Shown: positions 1 to 11,126, counted from the stretch's first letter. The stretch is DNA of 64,000 bases from Siphonodentalium dalli (GCA_032622095.1 CP136063.1:278931426-278995425), one strand, 5' to 3'. Numbers and translations are program-made. Notes: generated from the sequence alone by a model not told the origin.

Positions 1-263
1 TTCCCCCACCCATGACCCTGGTGGTCGTTCCTCCACCCATGACACTGGCGGTCGTTCCTCCACCCATGACACTGGTGGTCGTTCCTCCACCCATGACACT
101 GGCGGTTGTTCCTCCACCCATAACACTGGCGGTCGTTCCTCCACCCATAACACTGGCGGTCGTTCCCCCACCCATAACACTGGCGGTCGTTCCTCCACCC
201 ATAACACTGGCGGTCGTTCCTCCGCCCATAACACTGGCGGTCGTTCCCCCACCCATAACATTG
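1..263. repeat. 27-bp minisatellite (left part)
   Basis: Nearly ten tandem copies of a 27-bp unit built around CACCCATAACACTGGCGGTC. Later units differ from early ones mainly by TGA/TAA and CTC/CCC changes. The array runs off the left edge of the window. The open frame through it (a nine-residue MTLAVVPPP-type repeat) is a by-product of a unit length divisible by three and is not called as a gene. Confidence 0.95.
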
Positions 264-657
264 ACAACGCTGTGAATTGACATAACGACTGAAACGACGG
301 TAAACTCCAATAAAAAACCATCTGCGAGAGACATGGACCGGAAATGAAATCCGGTGTATTGATTATTTACCCATTTGCGGAATGGAAATCGTGCGTCATC
401 TGAAGAACACATTTATCACATGATTTCTTTGTCACCAAAAATAATTTCCGCAGCTGTAGATAATTGGAATCTGAACAGACTGTTCTTTATGGGGAGGAGC
501 TGTTATTAAGCATTTCGATTACGCGCCCCACCTAAATTACAGCTAATGAGACGTACACCGGTGGTGGGGTGCTTGTCGACGTGTACTCTTATAATAGCTA
601 TTTAACCCTAGGGTCAAGTATCTCTGCTGAAAAGTTTTGGGTTTCCCACTTTTATAC
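264..657. other. No recognised feature
   Basis: AT-rich unique-looking sequence between the minisatellite and the start of the Gypsy LTR. I see no coding potential, RNA gene or repeat in it. Confidence 0.5.
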
Positions 658-990
658 TGTAACTCTGTCAAAATGAGTATTGTGTAGATTCTAATAATTT
701 ATGTTTCAGCATAGCGCGCGATCAGGCCTTACACATATATATATGCACATCTCTGCAGGCCACTTTTTCTCACCTCATAGCAAAACTATTCTATTACTCT
801 ACTTCAGCCCAATCATTTTTACCTCCGGCATTCACCCGTAAAATTACCCTTTAACCCCGGTTCATGGTTAATGGTTTTAGTAGCCCGTGCAGTTCGTTTC
901 GGTTTGCAAATGACGACAAACATCTTGAAAATTGATGATCTGAATTTCCAATGCAACGTTGGAAGTCTGAATGTTGATGACATGTTGAAG
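658..990 (+). repeat. 5' LTR (partial) of Ty3/Gypsy element
   Basis: Begins TGTAACTCTGTCAAAATG and is colinear with 9742-10012. Shared blocks include the TTTCAGCATA region, GCACATCTCTGC, ATTCACCCGTAAAATTACC and AGTAGCCCGTGCAGTTCG. The two copies differ by scattered substitutions and by an indel of about 60 bp (925-975 here). The copies share roughly 330 bp. After that this one is interrupted by a MITE at about 991 and similarity to the 3' copy is not regained. The divergence indicates an old insertion. Confidence 0.8.
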
Positions 991-1409
991 TTTTCAGTGC
1001 CAAGACCGATTTGTGTATCAACCCATATACCCTGTGCCAATGCATTCTCTTATATATGCGAGTCGACCATAGGTCGCCTCGCATATATAAGAGAATGCAT
1101 TGGCCTAACAATTTTTCATCATTTGTTATTATTTTTTACAATTTTTTACAATTTTAATAATTTTTTCTTATATTCTTTAACAGAATTATTTTGTAGGTTT
1201 AGTGCCAGGAATCTTACGTTTTTCATGGGCATGAAAATTATTACTATGAATACTTGGTGATAATTTTGAGTTATAACATGCACCTAAGGTTTTATCCAGT
1301 TTGTTTTTAAATTCGCTATAGCATGCTTTTAAAAAAAAAATTTAGGGGCCGATTTTACAGACCGTAAATTAGGGCCGATGAGATCGGCCCTTGGCACTGA
1401 AAGGGTTAA
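991..1409. mobile_element. TTAA-type MITE (piggyBac-like), CAGTGCC family
   Basis: Right end GGCACTGAAAGGGTTAA matches the right end of the element at 57661-58107. The left end retains TTTCAGTGCCAAG, but the TTAACCC expected before it is eroded. It contains one 69-bp palindromic module at 1036-1104, and both internal flanks match the 57.7-kb copy in inverted order. No coding sequence. TTAA flanks with CCCTTT termini are typical of piggyBac-mobilised elements (family knowledge). It is inserted in the 5' LTR. Confidence 0.75.
1036..1104. repeat. 69-bp palindromic module, copy 1
   Basis: Near-perfect palindrome. The arm starts GCCAATGCATTCTCTTATAT, the centre is CGACCATAGGTCG, and the opposite arm ends GAATGCATTGGC. 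One T/G mismatch next to the centre gives it an orientation. The outer side reads CCCTGT and the inner side TAACAATT. See the module finding for all copies. Confidence 0.95.
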
Positions 1410-1974
1410 ACATAGTTTTCATTATGAAATAACTCAGTTTTTCTAGCATTTTGAAATACTAACCAACTTAGCTATATTTTCATCCTTCGCTGCCAGTTTG
1501 TTAACCCTTCACAAATATGAACTTGCAAGTTTTCATGCAAATATTTTGTGACATCACAATTGAATTGAAATCGAGTTAGAAATTTTACACAAAGTGAAAT
1601 TCGGATTTCCGATTTTTGGATGTTAGCCGTCAATTTGTGTCGCTCTACGACATAATCTTCGTGAAATTATTTTTTATTTTTCGCTAAATATTTGTTTGGT
1701 TAGTCAATTTTTGCCTAATTGTTAGTAGCCTTAGGTCCTACACTCTATATTTTTGTCGCCTACGACTACCTATACTTTTATATTTTTCTATCAGTCCATA
1801 CTTTGCAATTTTTTACCCACATATTGTCCATTCCTATTTCATCTGTGCATTTTTTGTTTCTTCGGAACTTATCACTCCTGCACTCATAAGCGCAGTATCT
1901 CAGTATTTGCTGGTTGTTAGTACGAAATTAGTCCTGTATTCAGTTAATACAGACATTTCAGATGATCGATACAG
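1410..1974. other. Gypsy 5' region, noncoding
   Basis: AT-rich segment between the MITE and the first gag-like codons. It should contain the end of the 5' LTR, the primer-binding site and the leader, but I could not place their boundaries. No other feature seen. Confidence 0.4.
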
Positions 1975-2210
1975 AAGTTGAGTGAAACGATTCAAGAATT
2001 GTCCGACCAGGTTGAGGAGTTGAATAGAATAGCAGAGTTGGAGGTGCAGGCTCAGTATCAGGACATGATTATTACAGGTCTAGGCGTCGACAACATAGAC
2101 GTATAAACCGGGAAACAGTGTTTTCATCAGCTTACGGTGGACAGAATAGATTCGACAATGGAAATAATTTTTCAGGTAATAATAATTATTCCAGGAATGT
2201 TCAGAAAGAT
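1975..2210 (+). pseudogene. Gypsy gag remnant
   Basis: Frame A (about 1978-2105) encodes a heptad-like stretch with ELSDQVEEL and ELEVQAQYQDM and ends in a stop near 2103. The adjacent frame continues with an Arg-rich segment (RRRQHRRINRET) and an Asn/Gly-rich segment (NGNNFSGNNNYS) leading directly into the 30-bp repeats. Coiled-coil followed by basic and low-complexity linker fits the C-terminal part of a retrotransposon Gag, but no zinc knuckle is visible. The assignment rests mainly on position upstream of a clear aspartic-protease motif. A frameshift between the two parts shows it is not functional. Confidence 0.5.
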
Positions 2211-4773
2211 AATTACAGAGAGGCACTAGGTTTATATGATAATTACAGAGAGGCACTAGGTTTATATGATAATTACAGAGAGGCACTAGGTTTATATGAT
2301 AATTACAGAGAGGCACTAGGTTTATATGATAATTACAGAGAGGTACTAGGTTTATATGATAATTACAGAGAGGCACTAGGTTTATAAGATAATTACAGAG
2401 AGGTACTAGGTTTATATGATAATTACAGAGAGGCACTAGGTTTATATGATAATTACAGAGAGGTACTAGGTTTATATGATAATTACAGAGAGGCACTAGG
2501 TTTATAAGATAATTACAGAGAGGTACTAGGTTTATATGATAATTACAGAGAGGTACTAGGTGTATATGGTAATTACAGAGATGCACTAGGTTTATATGAT
2601 AATTACAGAGATGCACTAGGTTTATATGATAATTACAGAGAGGCACTAGGTTTATATGATAATTACAGAGAGGCACTAGGTTTATATGATAATTACAGAG
2701 AGGTACTAGGTTTATATGATAATTACAGAGAGGCACTAGGTTTATAAGATAATTACAGAGAGGTACTAGGTTTATATGATAATTACAGAGAGGTACTAGG
2801 TGTATATGGTAATTACAGAGATGCACTAGGTTTATATGATAATTACAGAGATGCACTAGGTTTATATGATAATTACAGAGAGGCACTAGGTTTATATGAT
2901 AATTACAGAGAGGTACTAGGTTTATATGGTAATTACAGAGATGCACTAGGTTTATATGATAATTACAGAGAGGCACTAGGTTTATATGATAATTACAGAG
3001 AGGTACTAGGTTTATATGGTAATTACAGAGAGGCACTAGGTTTATATGATAATTACAGAGAGGTACTAGGTTTATATGATAATTACAGAGAGGCACTAGG
3101 TTTATATGATAATTACAGAGAGGCACTATGTTTATATGGATAATTACAGAGAGGTACTAGGTTTATATGGATAATTACAGAGAGGTACTAGGTTTATATG
3201 ATAATTACAGAGAGGCACTAGGTTTATAAGATAATTACAGAGAGACACTAGGTTTATATGATAATTACAGAGAGGCACTAGGTTTATATGATAATTACAG
3301 AGAGGTACTAGGTTTATATGATAATTACAGAGAGGTACTAGGTTTATAAGATAATTACAGAGAGGCACTAGGTTTATAAGATAATTACAGAGAGGCACTA
3401 GGTTTATAAGATAATTACAGAGAGGCACTAGGTTTATATGATAATTACAGAGAGGTACTAGGTTTATATGATAATTACAGAGAGGCACTAGGTTTATAAG
3501 ATAATTACAGAGAGGTACTAGGTTTATATGATAATTACAGAGAGGCACTAGGTTTATATGGTAAGATGATTACAGAGAGGCACTATGTTTGTATGATAAT
3601 TACAGAGAGGCACTAGGTTTATATGATAATTACAGAGAGGCACTAGGTTTATATGATAAATACAGAGAGGCACTAGGTTTATAAGATAATTACAGAGAGG
3701 CACTAGGTTTATATGGTAAGATAATTACAGAGAGGCACTAGGTTTATATGGTAATTACAGAGAGGTACTAGGTTTATATGATAAGATAATTACAGAGAGG
3801 TACTAGGTTTATATGATAAGATAATTACAGAGAGGTACTAGGTTTATATGATAATTACAGAGAGGTACTAGGTTTATATGATAATTACAGAGAGGTACTA
3901 GGTTTATATGATAATTACAGAGAGGTACTAGGTTTATATGATAATCACAGAGAGGCACTAGGTTTATATGATAATTACAGAGAGGTACTAGGTTTATATG
4001 ATAATTACAGAGAGGCACTAGGTTTATATGGTAAGATAATTACAGAGAGGCACTAGGTTTATATGATAATTACAGAGAGTTACTAGGTTTATATGGATAA
4101 TTACAGAGAGGCACTAGGTTTATATGATAATTACAGAGAGTTACTAGGTGTATATGGATAATTACAGAGAGGTACTAGGTTTATATGGATAATTACAGAG
4201 AGGCACTAGGTTTATATGATAATTACAGAGAGGCACTAGGTTTATATGGATAATTACAGAGAGGTACTAGGTTTATAAGATAATTACAGAGAGGTACTAG
4301 GTTTATATGATAATTACAGAGAGGTACTAGGTTTATAAGATAATTACAGAGAGGTACTAGGTTTATAAGATAATTACAGAGAGGTACTAGGTTTATATGG
4401 ATAATTACAGAGAGGCACTAGGTTTATATGGATAATTACAGAGAGGCACTAGGTTTATATGATAATTACAGAGAGGCACTAGGTTTATAAGATAATTACA
4501 GAGAGGCACTAGGTTTATATGATAATTACAGAGAGGCACTAGGTTTATATGATAATTACAGAGAGGTACTAGGTTTATAAGATAATTACAGAGAGGCACT
4601 AGGTTTATATGATAATTACAGAGAGGCACTAGGTTTATATGATAATTACAGAGAGGCACTAGGTTTATATGGTAAGATAATTACAGAGAGGTACTAGGTT
4701 TATATGATAATTACAGAGAGGTACTAGGTTTATATGGTAAGATAATTACAGAGAGGTACTAGGTTTATATGGT
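2211..4773. repeat. 30-bp minisatellite inside Gypsy gag/PR junction
   Basis: About 85 tandem units, consensus AATTACAGAGAGGCACTAGG followed by TTTATATGAT. Recurrent variants are GGTACT for GGCACT, TATAAG for TATATG (which puts a stop in the plus frame), and units lengthened by GGAT or GGTAAG insertions. Higher-order blocks of several units are repeated, for example around 2380-2560 and 2740-2820. In the plus frame one unit reads NYREALGLYD; on the minus strand it stays open for hundreds of codons only because the unit length is a multiple of three. The array sits between the gag remnant and the protease motif, so it expanded within the element. Confidence 0.95.
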
Positions 4774-5590
4774 ACTTGAAGTAATTTTTTCAGGCTTTAC
4801 TGTTTAAGCGCTGTTAGATTCAGGTTCCACTGTTAGCTGTGTGAGTTAACGATTCTACAATTCTCATGCACCTTAAAGATCTTCAAATTAATGCACTTAA
4901 TTAGATTTTGAATATTGAGTATGCCGACTGAAATAACTTGCAGGATTTATAGAAGCTGATATTTCTTTTCCATCATTTTTAGATGGAAATCCTAAACCAT
5001 GTTTGTTGTTAGTAGTTCCAGACAGGTAATATAATTCTAATGTTCCAATTTTATTAGGCACTAATGTATTGCATTTTTTTATGGATGAATGCAAGAACAT
5101 TAATGGTCCTAAATTGTTTCAGGTAGCTCGACTTAGCATGCCATGGTATAGTTTTCAGATGCATTGCAGTTAGATAGAAGGAGTTGAGCAAGTATAATAT
5201 CAGACTTGCACTTGTAAAGGGCCCCGAGAGAGGAAACGTCATAATTCATCCTGGCACAGAAGTTACAGTTACAGGTTTTGCAGACCACAAGTTACCTTAT
5301 CAGCCATCTTGTACAATTATGCAGTTTATTCCAGACTTAGATCAATGCGAAATCTTGAAATAGCAGTGTATATAGTACCTTATGATTGCAGTAAATATAA
5401 AGCAGTAGAAGTCAAGCTATCTAATATTTCTTCTAGGACCGTAACAATTTCTCCTAGATCAGTAATATGTGAAATACACCCTGTTTCAATTACAGATGGT
5501 GAAACTTTAGGTGATGCTGAAAATAATAATGATTTTCTTATCAAAGTAGAGATTGATAGATCATCTTTAACTGATACTCGGTATGATTAG
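4774..5590 (+). pseudogene. Gypsy pol: protease and protease-RT linker remnant
   Basis: Codons at 4808-4850 read ALLDSGSTVSCV, which contains the retropepsin active site (D at 4817, then S and G). A stop follows at once. From about 5309 to 5590 a frame encodes VEVKLSNISSRTVTISP and VICEIHPV. This is the stretch that in metazoan Gypsy polyproteins lies between protease and RT. Several stops and frame changes separate the two parts. The family-level assignment is firm because RT, RNase H and integrase follow in the canonical order. Confidence 0.75.
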
Positions 5591-6537
5591 ACATTATCCT
5601 TAGTTCATAATTATTCTGATATATTTTCTAAGCATAGCATGGCCGTCGGACTAGTTTCAGGAGTTACACATAGGATTGATCTTTCAGAGGAGAAGCCTTT
5701 TAATCAAAAGTACAGACGAATGCCACCGGGTATGGTTGATGAAATCACAAACGAACTACATGAGTTGTTAGCGGCTGGTATTATTAGCATGTCATATTCA
5801 CCATATGCTTCCAATATGGTGCTTTGTAAAACGGTGAATTACGCATAGTAATTGATTAACGCGACCTTAATGATAGGACAGTCTTATGCACTTCCAGACG
5901 ACCTATTGGAGCTGCTCTCGTGTAACAAGTATTACTCCGCCTGTGATCTGACAAAAGGTTTTTTTTTATCGAATTTCTATGCAGGAGCCACACAAGGAGC
6001 GAACATCATTTACAGCAGGTCAAATGGGCTTCTATCAATATGAAAGAATGGGTCTAGGTATGTCAAATTCTATGGCAACATTTCAGCGCATGATGAAGAG
6101 AAGTCTCGATGGATTCAACCTCAAGGTTTGTCTAGTCTTTGCAGTTGATTTGATTATATTACCGCCGGACCATCAGACGCATTTGGAGAGATTAGAGATG
6201 GTTTTCCAGCGACTGCGTGAATGCAATTTAAAATGCAATCCTTCCAAGACGAAATGGTGCAAAGAAAAGATAATGTGGCCATTTGGTTTCAGCTGATGGT
6301 ATTGCAGCAGACCCAGTGAAGACAGACACGATTACTAATTGGCCACCACCTGCCAACCCACAACATCTACGTAAATTTCTTGGGTTCTCGTCATATTACA
6401 GGAAGTTCGTGCGAGGATTTTTCCAAAATCGCTGAGCCGTTAACAGATTTATTACCTCCTACGAATGCTAAAAAGCAGAAAGGTAACAGAAAATCAGACA
6501 TTTAAGCTCAGTGGGTCTGGGGACCAGAGCAGCAGCA
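5591..6537 (+). pseudogene. Gypsy reverse transcriptase remnant
   Basis: Fragments in three frames follow the RT order. They are the N-terminal connector (HRIDLSEEKPF, RMPPGMVDEI), fingers (YYSACDLTKGF), palm (FTAGQMGFYQYERMGLGMSN), the catalytic-box region (VFAVDLIIL near 6130-6160) and the thumb/connection (HLRKFLGFSSYYRKF near 6365-6410). The YxDD box is damaged: the aligned segment FAVD has Val in place of the first catalytic Asp. Stops near 5847, 6296 and 6435 also rule out activity. The + strand reading agrees with the rest of the element. Confidence 0.85.
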
Positions 6538-7088
6538 AACTTTTGAGAAATAAATAAATGTATGTCGCAGGAGTTCATCTCTTCCATCAACCTAGCAACT
6601 TGTCAAATTTCACTCTTGGACGAGCCCTTGGCAAATCAGAGAGGGAGACTCCTAGCAGGTCGCACTGAGTTGTTGTCAGAGATGGACTTTTGTTACATCG
6701 TGTTTGTCTTACATGGTTCCTATTGCCTATTGTTTTCCTACTGTCATCAAACAAATTAAGAGTCAAAAGCAGACATCAGTAAATACACATCATCCCACGT
6801 GATAACAAGTCTTTATGTTAAATGATAGCTTAATAAAAAAAAAATAATAATAAAAAAAATAAATAATGGGTTACCTCCAAATATTTATTTCGAGTAGACA
6901 CCCATCACAGAACCATGTGAGGAAGAATTATATCATATGACAGTAATTTCTTCATATGTCATGTAATCTCTTTACCTTAAATGTACTAAACATGTTCATG
7001 AAATTTATGTCATTACAGTTTTGTGATGTATTAATCAATGTTTTTGATCTCAATAAAATTTATAAAAAAAACACAAAACTTTTGAGAA
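6538..7088 (+). mobile_element. Retrocopy with poly(A) and 13-bp target duplications
   Basis: The Gypsy RT/RNase H junction is interrupted here. AAACTTTTGAGAA occurs at both sides (6538-6550 and about 7076-7088). Immediately before the right copy lies AATAAA (about 7052) followed by an A-rich run ending AAAACACAAAA. These are the marks of LINE-mediated insertion of a polyadenylated transcript on the + strand. The body has no recognisable protein or tRNA-like head. A second A-rich tract at 6832-6868 may mean two joined pieces. Removing it restores colinearity of the Gypsy reading around TFEK. Source transcript unknown. Confidence 0.75.
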
Positions 7089-7500
7089 GCTCAAGGAATG
7101 CCACGACACCACCAGTGTTAGGTTACCCAGATTATAAAGAACCGTTCCAATATTACACCGATGCTAGTTTTTCTGGCCTTGGCGCTATTCTTTCCCGGAA
7201 GTTGGATGGCCACAAACGAGTTATAGCATATGCCAGTCGATGTGTCAACAATGCAGAGAGGAGACACGGAGCTCATAAACATGATTTTTTTGGTTTAATG
7301 TGGGCCGTTACAGATAAGTTCAGTAACTATTTATATGGTCACAAGTTTACAGCATTTACGGATAATAATCCATTTACCTATGTTTTGTTTTCAGCTAAGG
7401 TAGATGGTACTTCACAGAGATGGCTTGCAGCTTTAGCATCTTATGATTTTACATTGTGTAAAAGCAGGTTCACAGAATCATTGATGCTGATATTTTGTCT
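7089..7500 (+). pseudogene. Gypsy RNase H remnant
   Basis: Encodes PPVLGYPDYKEPF, then YYTDASFSGLGAILSR (catalytic-type TDAS), RRHGAHKHDFFGLMWAV (helix with the usual E replaced in this copy) and FTAFTDNNPFTYV (TDNNP motif). This is the RNase H domain typical of Ty3/Gypsy pol. The frame is open for about 130 codons and is lost near 7480, where the reading continues in the next frame (LSRLPIHDNADN). Confidence 0.85.
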
Positions 7501-8407
7501 AGACTACCCATTCATGATAATGCTGATAATTATACTAGTTATTATATTAACAAGGAAGCCATTAAATCAATTTACAAGTGTGTGCAAATTCAACAACCAT
7601 TTGTAGAGACCATGTGTCTATCAGCGAATGTTGTTTGCAGCATACAGAACATATTGGGAGAAGAAATCGAAGAAGTGACACCCAGAGATTGGAGAAGACT
7701 TCAGGAAAAGGACCAAGTCTTATATCCATGGCTGAAAGCTGTTCTACGAGGAGTACGCCCAGCACGGAACGCATTACCGATGACCAAGGAGCAATCAGCG
7801 TTTTATCGTCACTTCTCCGCACTCAAATTTCAGAGAGGCGCAGTGATGCAGCAGACCAGTGTTGATGGGAAGATCCACTCATGTCTAGTGTTACCATCAT
7901 CGCACATCAAGATAGTTCTCAAGGCACTTCACAATGACGTTGGCCACCCAGATAAAGACCGTATATGCTTCACGTGTTAAGGAACGTTTCTACTTTCCAG
8001 GCATAGATTCAGCAATTGAAGATTGGATAAAGAACTCACATAATAGCACAAGAGCACCATTAGTATCATTACCACCACACATGCAGCCATTGGAAATGGA
8101 ATGCATAGACAACTTAACGCTCGAGACTTACAAATGTGGATACCAGTACGTTCTCGTAGCAACAGACCACTTCACCAAGTATGCACAAGCCTATCCGACC
8201 AGAAACATGGCGACGATGACCACTGCAGAGGTTCTTTTCAACAACTTTATTGACCACTACCTTCCACTCCGTTTGCATTCTGACCAAGGTGCCAACCTCG
8301 TGAGGAGTACCATCAAACAACTATGTGAGCTTGCCAATCAAGTCCCATACCACCCCTTTCATCCTATGGGAATGGTGTGTGCGAACTCTTTAATCGCACA
8401 CTCATGA
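7495..8407 (+). pseudogene. Gypsy integrase remnant (zinc-binding and catalytic core)
   Basis: Upstream part to 7980 ends in HNDVGHPDKDRICF, a relic of the HHCC zinc-binding domain. The next frame carries VKERFYFPGIDSAIEDWIK, then the core: MECIDNLTLE (first Asp), YQYVLVATDHFTKYAQAYPT and LHSDQGANLV (second Asp). After a frame change near 8360 the GNG-x-CELFNRTL segment supplies the Glu region. The D, D and E signatures are therefore all visible but spread over three frames. No intact protein can be made. Confidence 0.85.
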
Positions 8408-8760
8408 TTACGTTGGGGCCTTTGATCCAGAAAAGAGGAGGGAATGGAAGACGTCCATAGCTCCACAACTGTACCCGCCGCGAGAGCTCAGGGTTTGCTC
8501 CCTTCACACCCATGTTCTGCAGAGAACCACGGTTGCCAATCGACCTGATTCTCGTGTTGAATAAGCTAGATTCTTCTATTTCAGACTCTTCTACTTCAGA
8601 TTATGTAAAAGACCTCCGAGCAAGACTTGGTTATTCCTATAGTACAGCTTAAGCCGCAGTAAAAGAAGCACAGAAGCGACAGAGAAAGCAGTACAACAAG
8701 AAAGAACGAGGAGCTATGGTGCTGTCTGGTGATATTGTGTTAGTAAAAACAAGAAATTGA
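8402..8760 (+). pseudogene. Gypsy integrase C-terminal remnant
   Basis: Frames after the core read TPMFCREPRLPIDLIL, AVKEAQKRQRKQYNKKERG and LSGDIVLVKTRN. This is the usual C-terminal tail of Gypsy integrases (the MFGRxPRLPVD-type motif and a small barrel ending GDxVLVK). Interrupted by a stop at about 8652 and by frame changes. Coding potential ends at 8760. Confidence 0.75.
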
Positions 8761-8999
8761 CTGTGAAACCAATATTTTCTTCATTATCTAAAGATATCTT
8801 ACTTGCATTCATTTCTGTAATGCTTGAAAATTAGATAAAGAATTGACATTGACTTATCTGATACTAAAGAAAATTTCTGGAGAAAATATTGTTGTTAAAT
8901 TATTCATATTTTTATGATAGAATAATAGACCTTCTTGAAGCAATGTATGTTTATTGAATATTGCAGGTAATAATCAATTATTTAAACCCCAAATATTGC
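8761..8999. other. Gypsy 3' noncoding
   Basis: AT-rich, no recognised feature. It lies between the end of pol and the TTAA element. Confidence 0.4.
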
Positions 9000-9584
9000 T
9001 TAAAGGGGCACTGCACGCCATTTTCAATAAATTTCCGGTGATAACAATTATCTAATATCGATGATATATAGAAAACTAAGTAATTTGAGTAGAAGATGTA
9101 TTCTGTAAACGTTCAGGTTAATTAATAAGTTATCTTAAAATCAAAGTTAATAATTTGATATTAATTTAATTTATGGCTTGAGTCATAAATTAAAATACGA
9201 ATTTCCATGTACGAGACATAATCAAAATAATTCACGGATAGTGGATTGGGTAAAGCGTGGCACACATGCTCGTGTAAAAAGATTATGTTGATAAGGGGAT
9301 TAAACACAAGCCATGCACTCGCTGACTAATGACTATACAATGACTTAATGAGTATATGGGTGTATTATGCATATAGTATAACATTTATTTGATAAATTTG
9401 CTTGAAAACTGTCCAAAATTTACTCGACAACGACAATTGGTATATTCGCATTCCGGCTGATCTGCCATCCATAACATTACTTCGTACTCAACAGACATTC
9501 AAATAATGGAAATCTGGTTACCTTATTCTACAACTCAGAGACTAAAGAAACCAACAACAACATTTGAGTTCAGTATCCCTTTAA
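9000..9584. mobile_element. TTAA-flanked element, AGGGGCACTG ends
   Basis: Left end TTAAAGGGGCACTGCAC. Right end, reverse-complemented, is TTAAAGGGATACTGAAC. The ends are thus inverted repeats of about 17 bp with TTAA at both edges. The 585-bp interior is AT-rich without coding capacity. Non-autonomous DNA transposon; superfamily not decided, because TTAA fits piggyBac but the AGGG terminus is unusual for it. Inserted between the Gypsy pol end and its polypurine tract. Confidence 0.6.
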
Positions 9585-9728
9585 TCAATATTATCTCGTA
9601 TGAACTTCAATTGATGCTTTGTAATTATTAATTGCAGTACTTAAATTTAGTAATGACAATTATAGGTATTTTGGTTACAGCGTTTAATCTGAAAATTAAT
9701 TAATTTTTCAGATCTATGTCATTTATTC

Positions 9729-9741
9729 AACAGGGGGAGTA
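9729..9741 (+). other. Gypsy polypurine tract
   Basis: AACAGGGGGAGTA lies immediately upstream of the 3' LTR start (CGTAACTCTG, matching TGTAACTCTG at 658). Position and composition fit the plus-strand priming site of an LTR retrotransposon. Confidence 0.65.
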
Positions 9742-10012
9742 CGTAACTCTGTAAAAATGAATATTTTGTAGTACCTAATGATTCATGTTTCAGCATATTG
9801 CGCGATCATGCCTTACACATATGCACATCTCTGCTGGCCAATTGTTCTCACCTCGTTGCAAAACTATTCTATACTATTACTCTACTTCAGCTCAATTATG
9901 TTTACCTTCGAAATTCACCCGTAAAATTACCATTTAACGCGGGTTATGGTTAATGGGTTTAGTAGCCCGTGCAGTTCGTTGATGTTGATTACATGTTGAA
10001 GTTTTGAGCAGG
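9742..10012 (+). repeat. 3' LTR of Ty3/Gypsy element (matched part)
   Basis: Colinear with 658-990: AACTCTGTAAAAATG, CATGCCTTACACATATGCAC, ATTCACCCGTAAAATTACC, GTAGCCCGTGCAGTTCG, ACATGTTGAAGTTTT. It lacks about 60 bp present in the 5' copy. The LTR may continue to about 10412: TATTTAAG near 10278 could be its TATA-like box and GTCCTGACA a CA-ending terminus. The damaged 5' copy offers no comparison there. Confidence 0.8.
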
Positions 10013-10720
10013 AACTTGAGTCGTTATGACTAGGTGAGTTATGTTAACCATTTGTTCCATGTTTTAACATTATATTGTGAGATGTCATATTTTTGCCAGA
10101 CAAAGTGTAGATATCACTTTCCCCTTTTAATATTATAATGTCCCATTTGTTTACTAAGCTTATTTAATGTAAATCATTTGCATTAGTTTAATTAGTAATT
10201 TGCATATGCGTTCAACTACAATTTTCATTACATTTTGGAGAAGTGGGCAACTCCACCTTCTCAGTTAGCGTTTGTGTATTTAAGTCAGGGTCCTACCCGA
10301 TCCTGTTATCAGTAGCTTATGCAGGTTATTTTATTCTTAGAGTCTTCATACACGATTGATTGTTATCGGGCTGCCATGATCTAGGCAGCTGTCTTACTAT
10401 TTGTGTCCTGACAATGGAGACCAGTCCATTAACATGTTACTTGTGGATCAGTCAGGCTCAACCAAGGAACCCACATATTTCTAATTCCGCCCCGAGTTAC
10501 CAAAACTAAAGGAATTATAATACAACCTCCCCATTAATGATCAGAGCTTGTAAATAATATGAAGTTATTCCAACATTATCTCTAATATGTATCATCCAGT
10601 TTCCCCACCAAGAATATATCAGTTATAATGACTCTATGTGTAAATTTATTCGAAGAAGATCAAAAGCTATAAATATAGTAAATTTCCGGCTATAACTAAT
10701 AAATAATCAGCACTGATATA
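10013..10720. other. Possible rest of 3' LTR, then unassigned DNA
   Basis: Contains the TATTTAAG and GTCCTGACA points discussed for the LTR. From about 10413 to 10720 I see no recognised feature. Confidence 0.35.
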
Positions 10721-11126
10721 TGTGACACGCTATATCAAATCCAGTCGTAAGTCGGGATTTTTTTTACCCTGTGCCAATGCATTCTCTTATATATGCGAGT
10801 CGACCATAGGTCGCCTCGCATATATAAGAGAATGCATTGGCCTAACAATTTTTATCATTTTTTTAAAATAAATGTTTCATACATTTTTTAGGACATAACA
10901 TAAAAAAACATCCATTACCCTGCAGGGAGCTCTGTATGGGGCTCTGTATGGGTGAAATTATAAAATTGTTAAAGAATACAAGAACAAATTATTAAAATTG
11001 TAAAAAATTGTTAGGCCAATGCATTCTCTTATATATGCGAGGCGACTCGCATATATATAAGAGAATGCATTGGCACAGGGTAAAAAAATCCCGACTTACG
11101 ACTGGATTTGATATAGCGGGTCACAT
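10721..11126. mobile_element. MITE, AAATCCAGTCGTAAGTCGGG family (copy 1)
   Basis: Inverted ends of about 50 bp run from GTGACACGCTATATC through AAATCCAGTCGTAAGTCGGG to TTTTACCC, then continue as palindromic modules at 10773-10841 and 11015-11074. The interior holds GGAGCTCTGTATGGGGCTC and AT-rich DNA. No ORF. A second copy is at 59857-60295. Element ends are blurred because ATATGTGAC/GTCACATAT flanks are themselves palindromic. Confidence 0.8.

Noticed and set aside
12-275. 87-codon MTLAVVPPP-repeat frame
   Set aside because: By-product of the 27-bp minisatellite; no start context or unique sequence.
871-1260. 129-codon plus-strand frame
   Set aside because: Runs across the junction of the 5' LTR and an inserted MITE, through a palindrome and T-rich noncoding DNA.
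2080-4659. Long minus-strand open frames (348, 134 and 84 codons) repeating PLCNYHINLV
   Set aside because: They follow from a 30-bp tandem unit divisible by three; the plus strand there carries a Gypsy element and variants shift the frame.
7562-7865. Overlapping frames on both strands inside the integrase region
   Set aside because: Shadows of the Gypsy integrase remnant; integrase motifs are in another frame.
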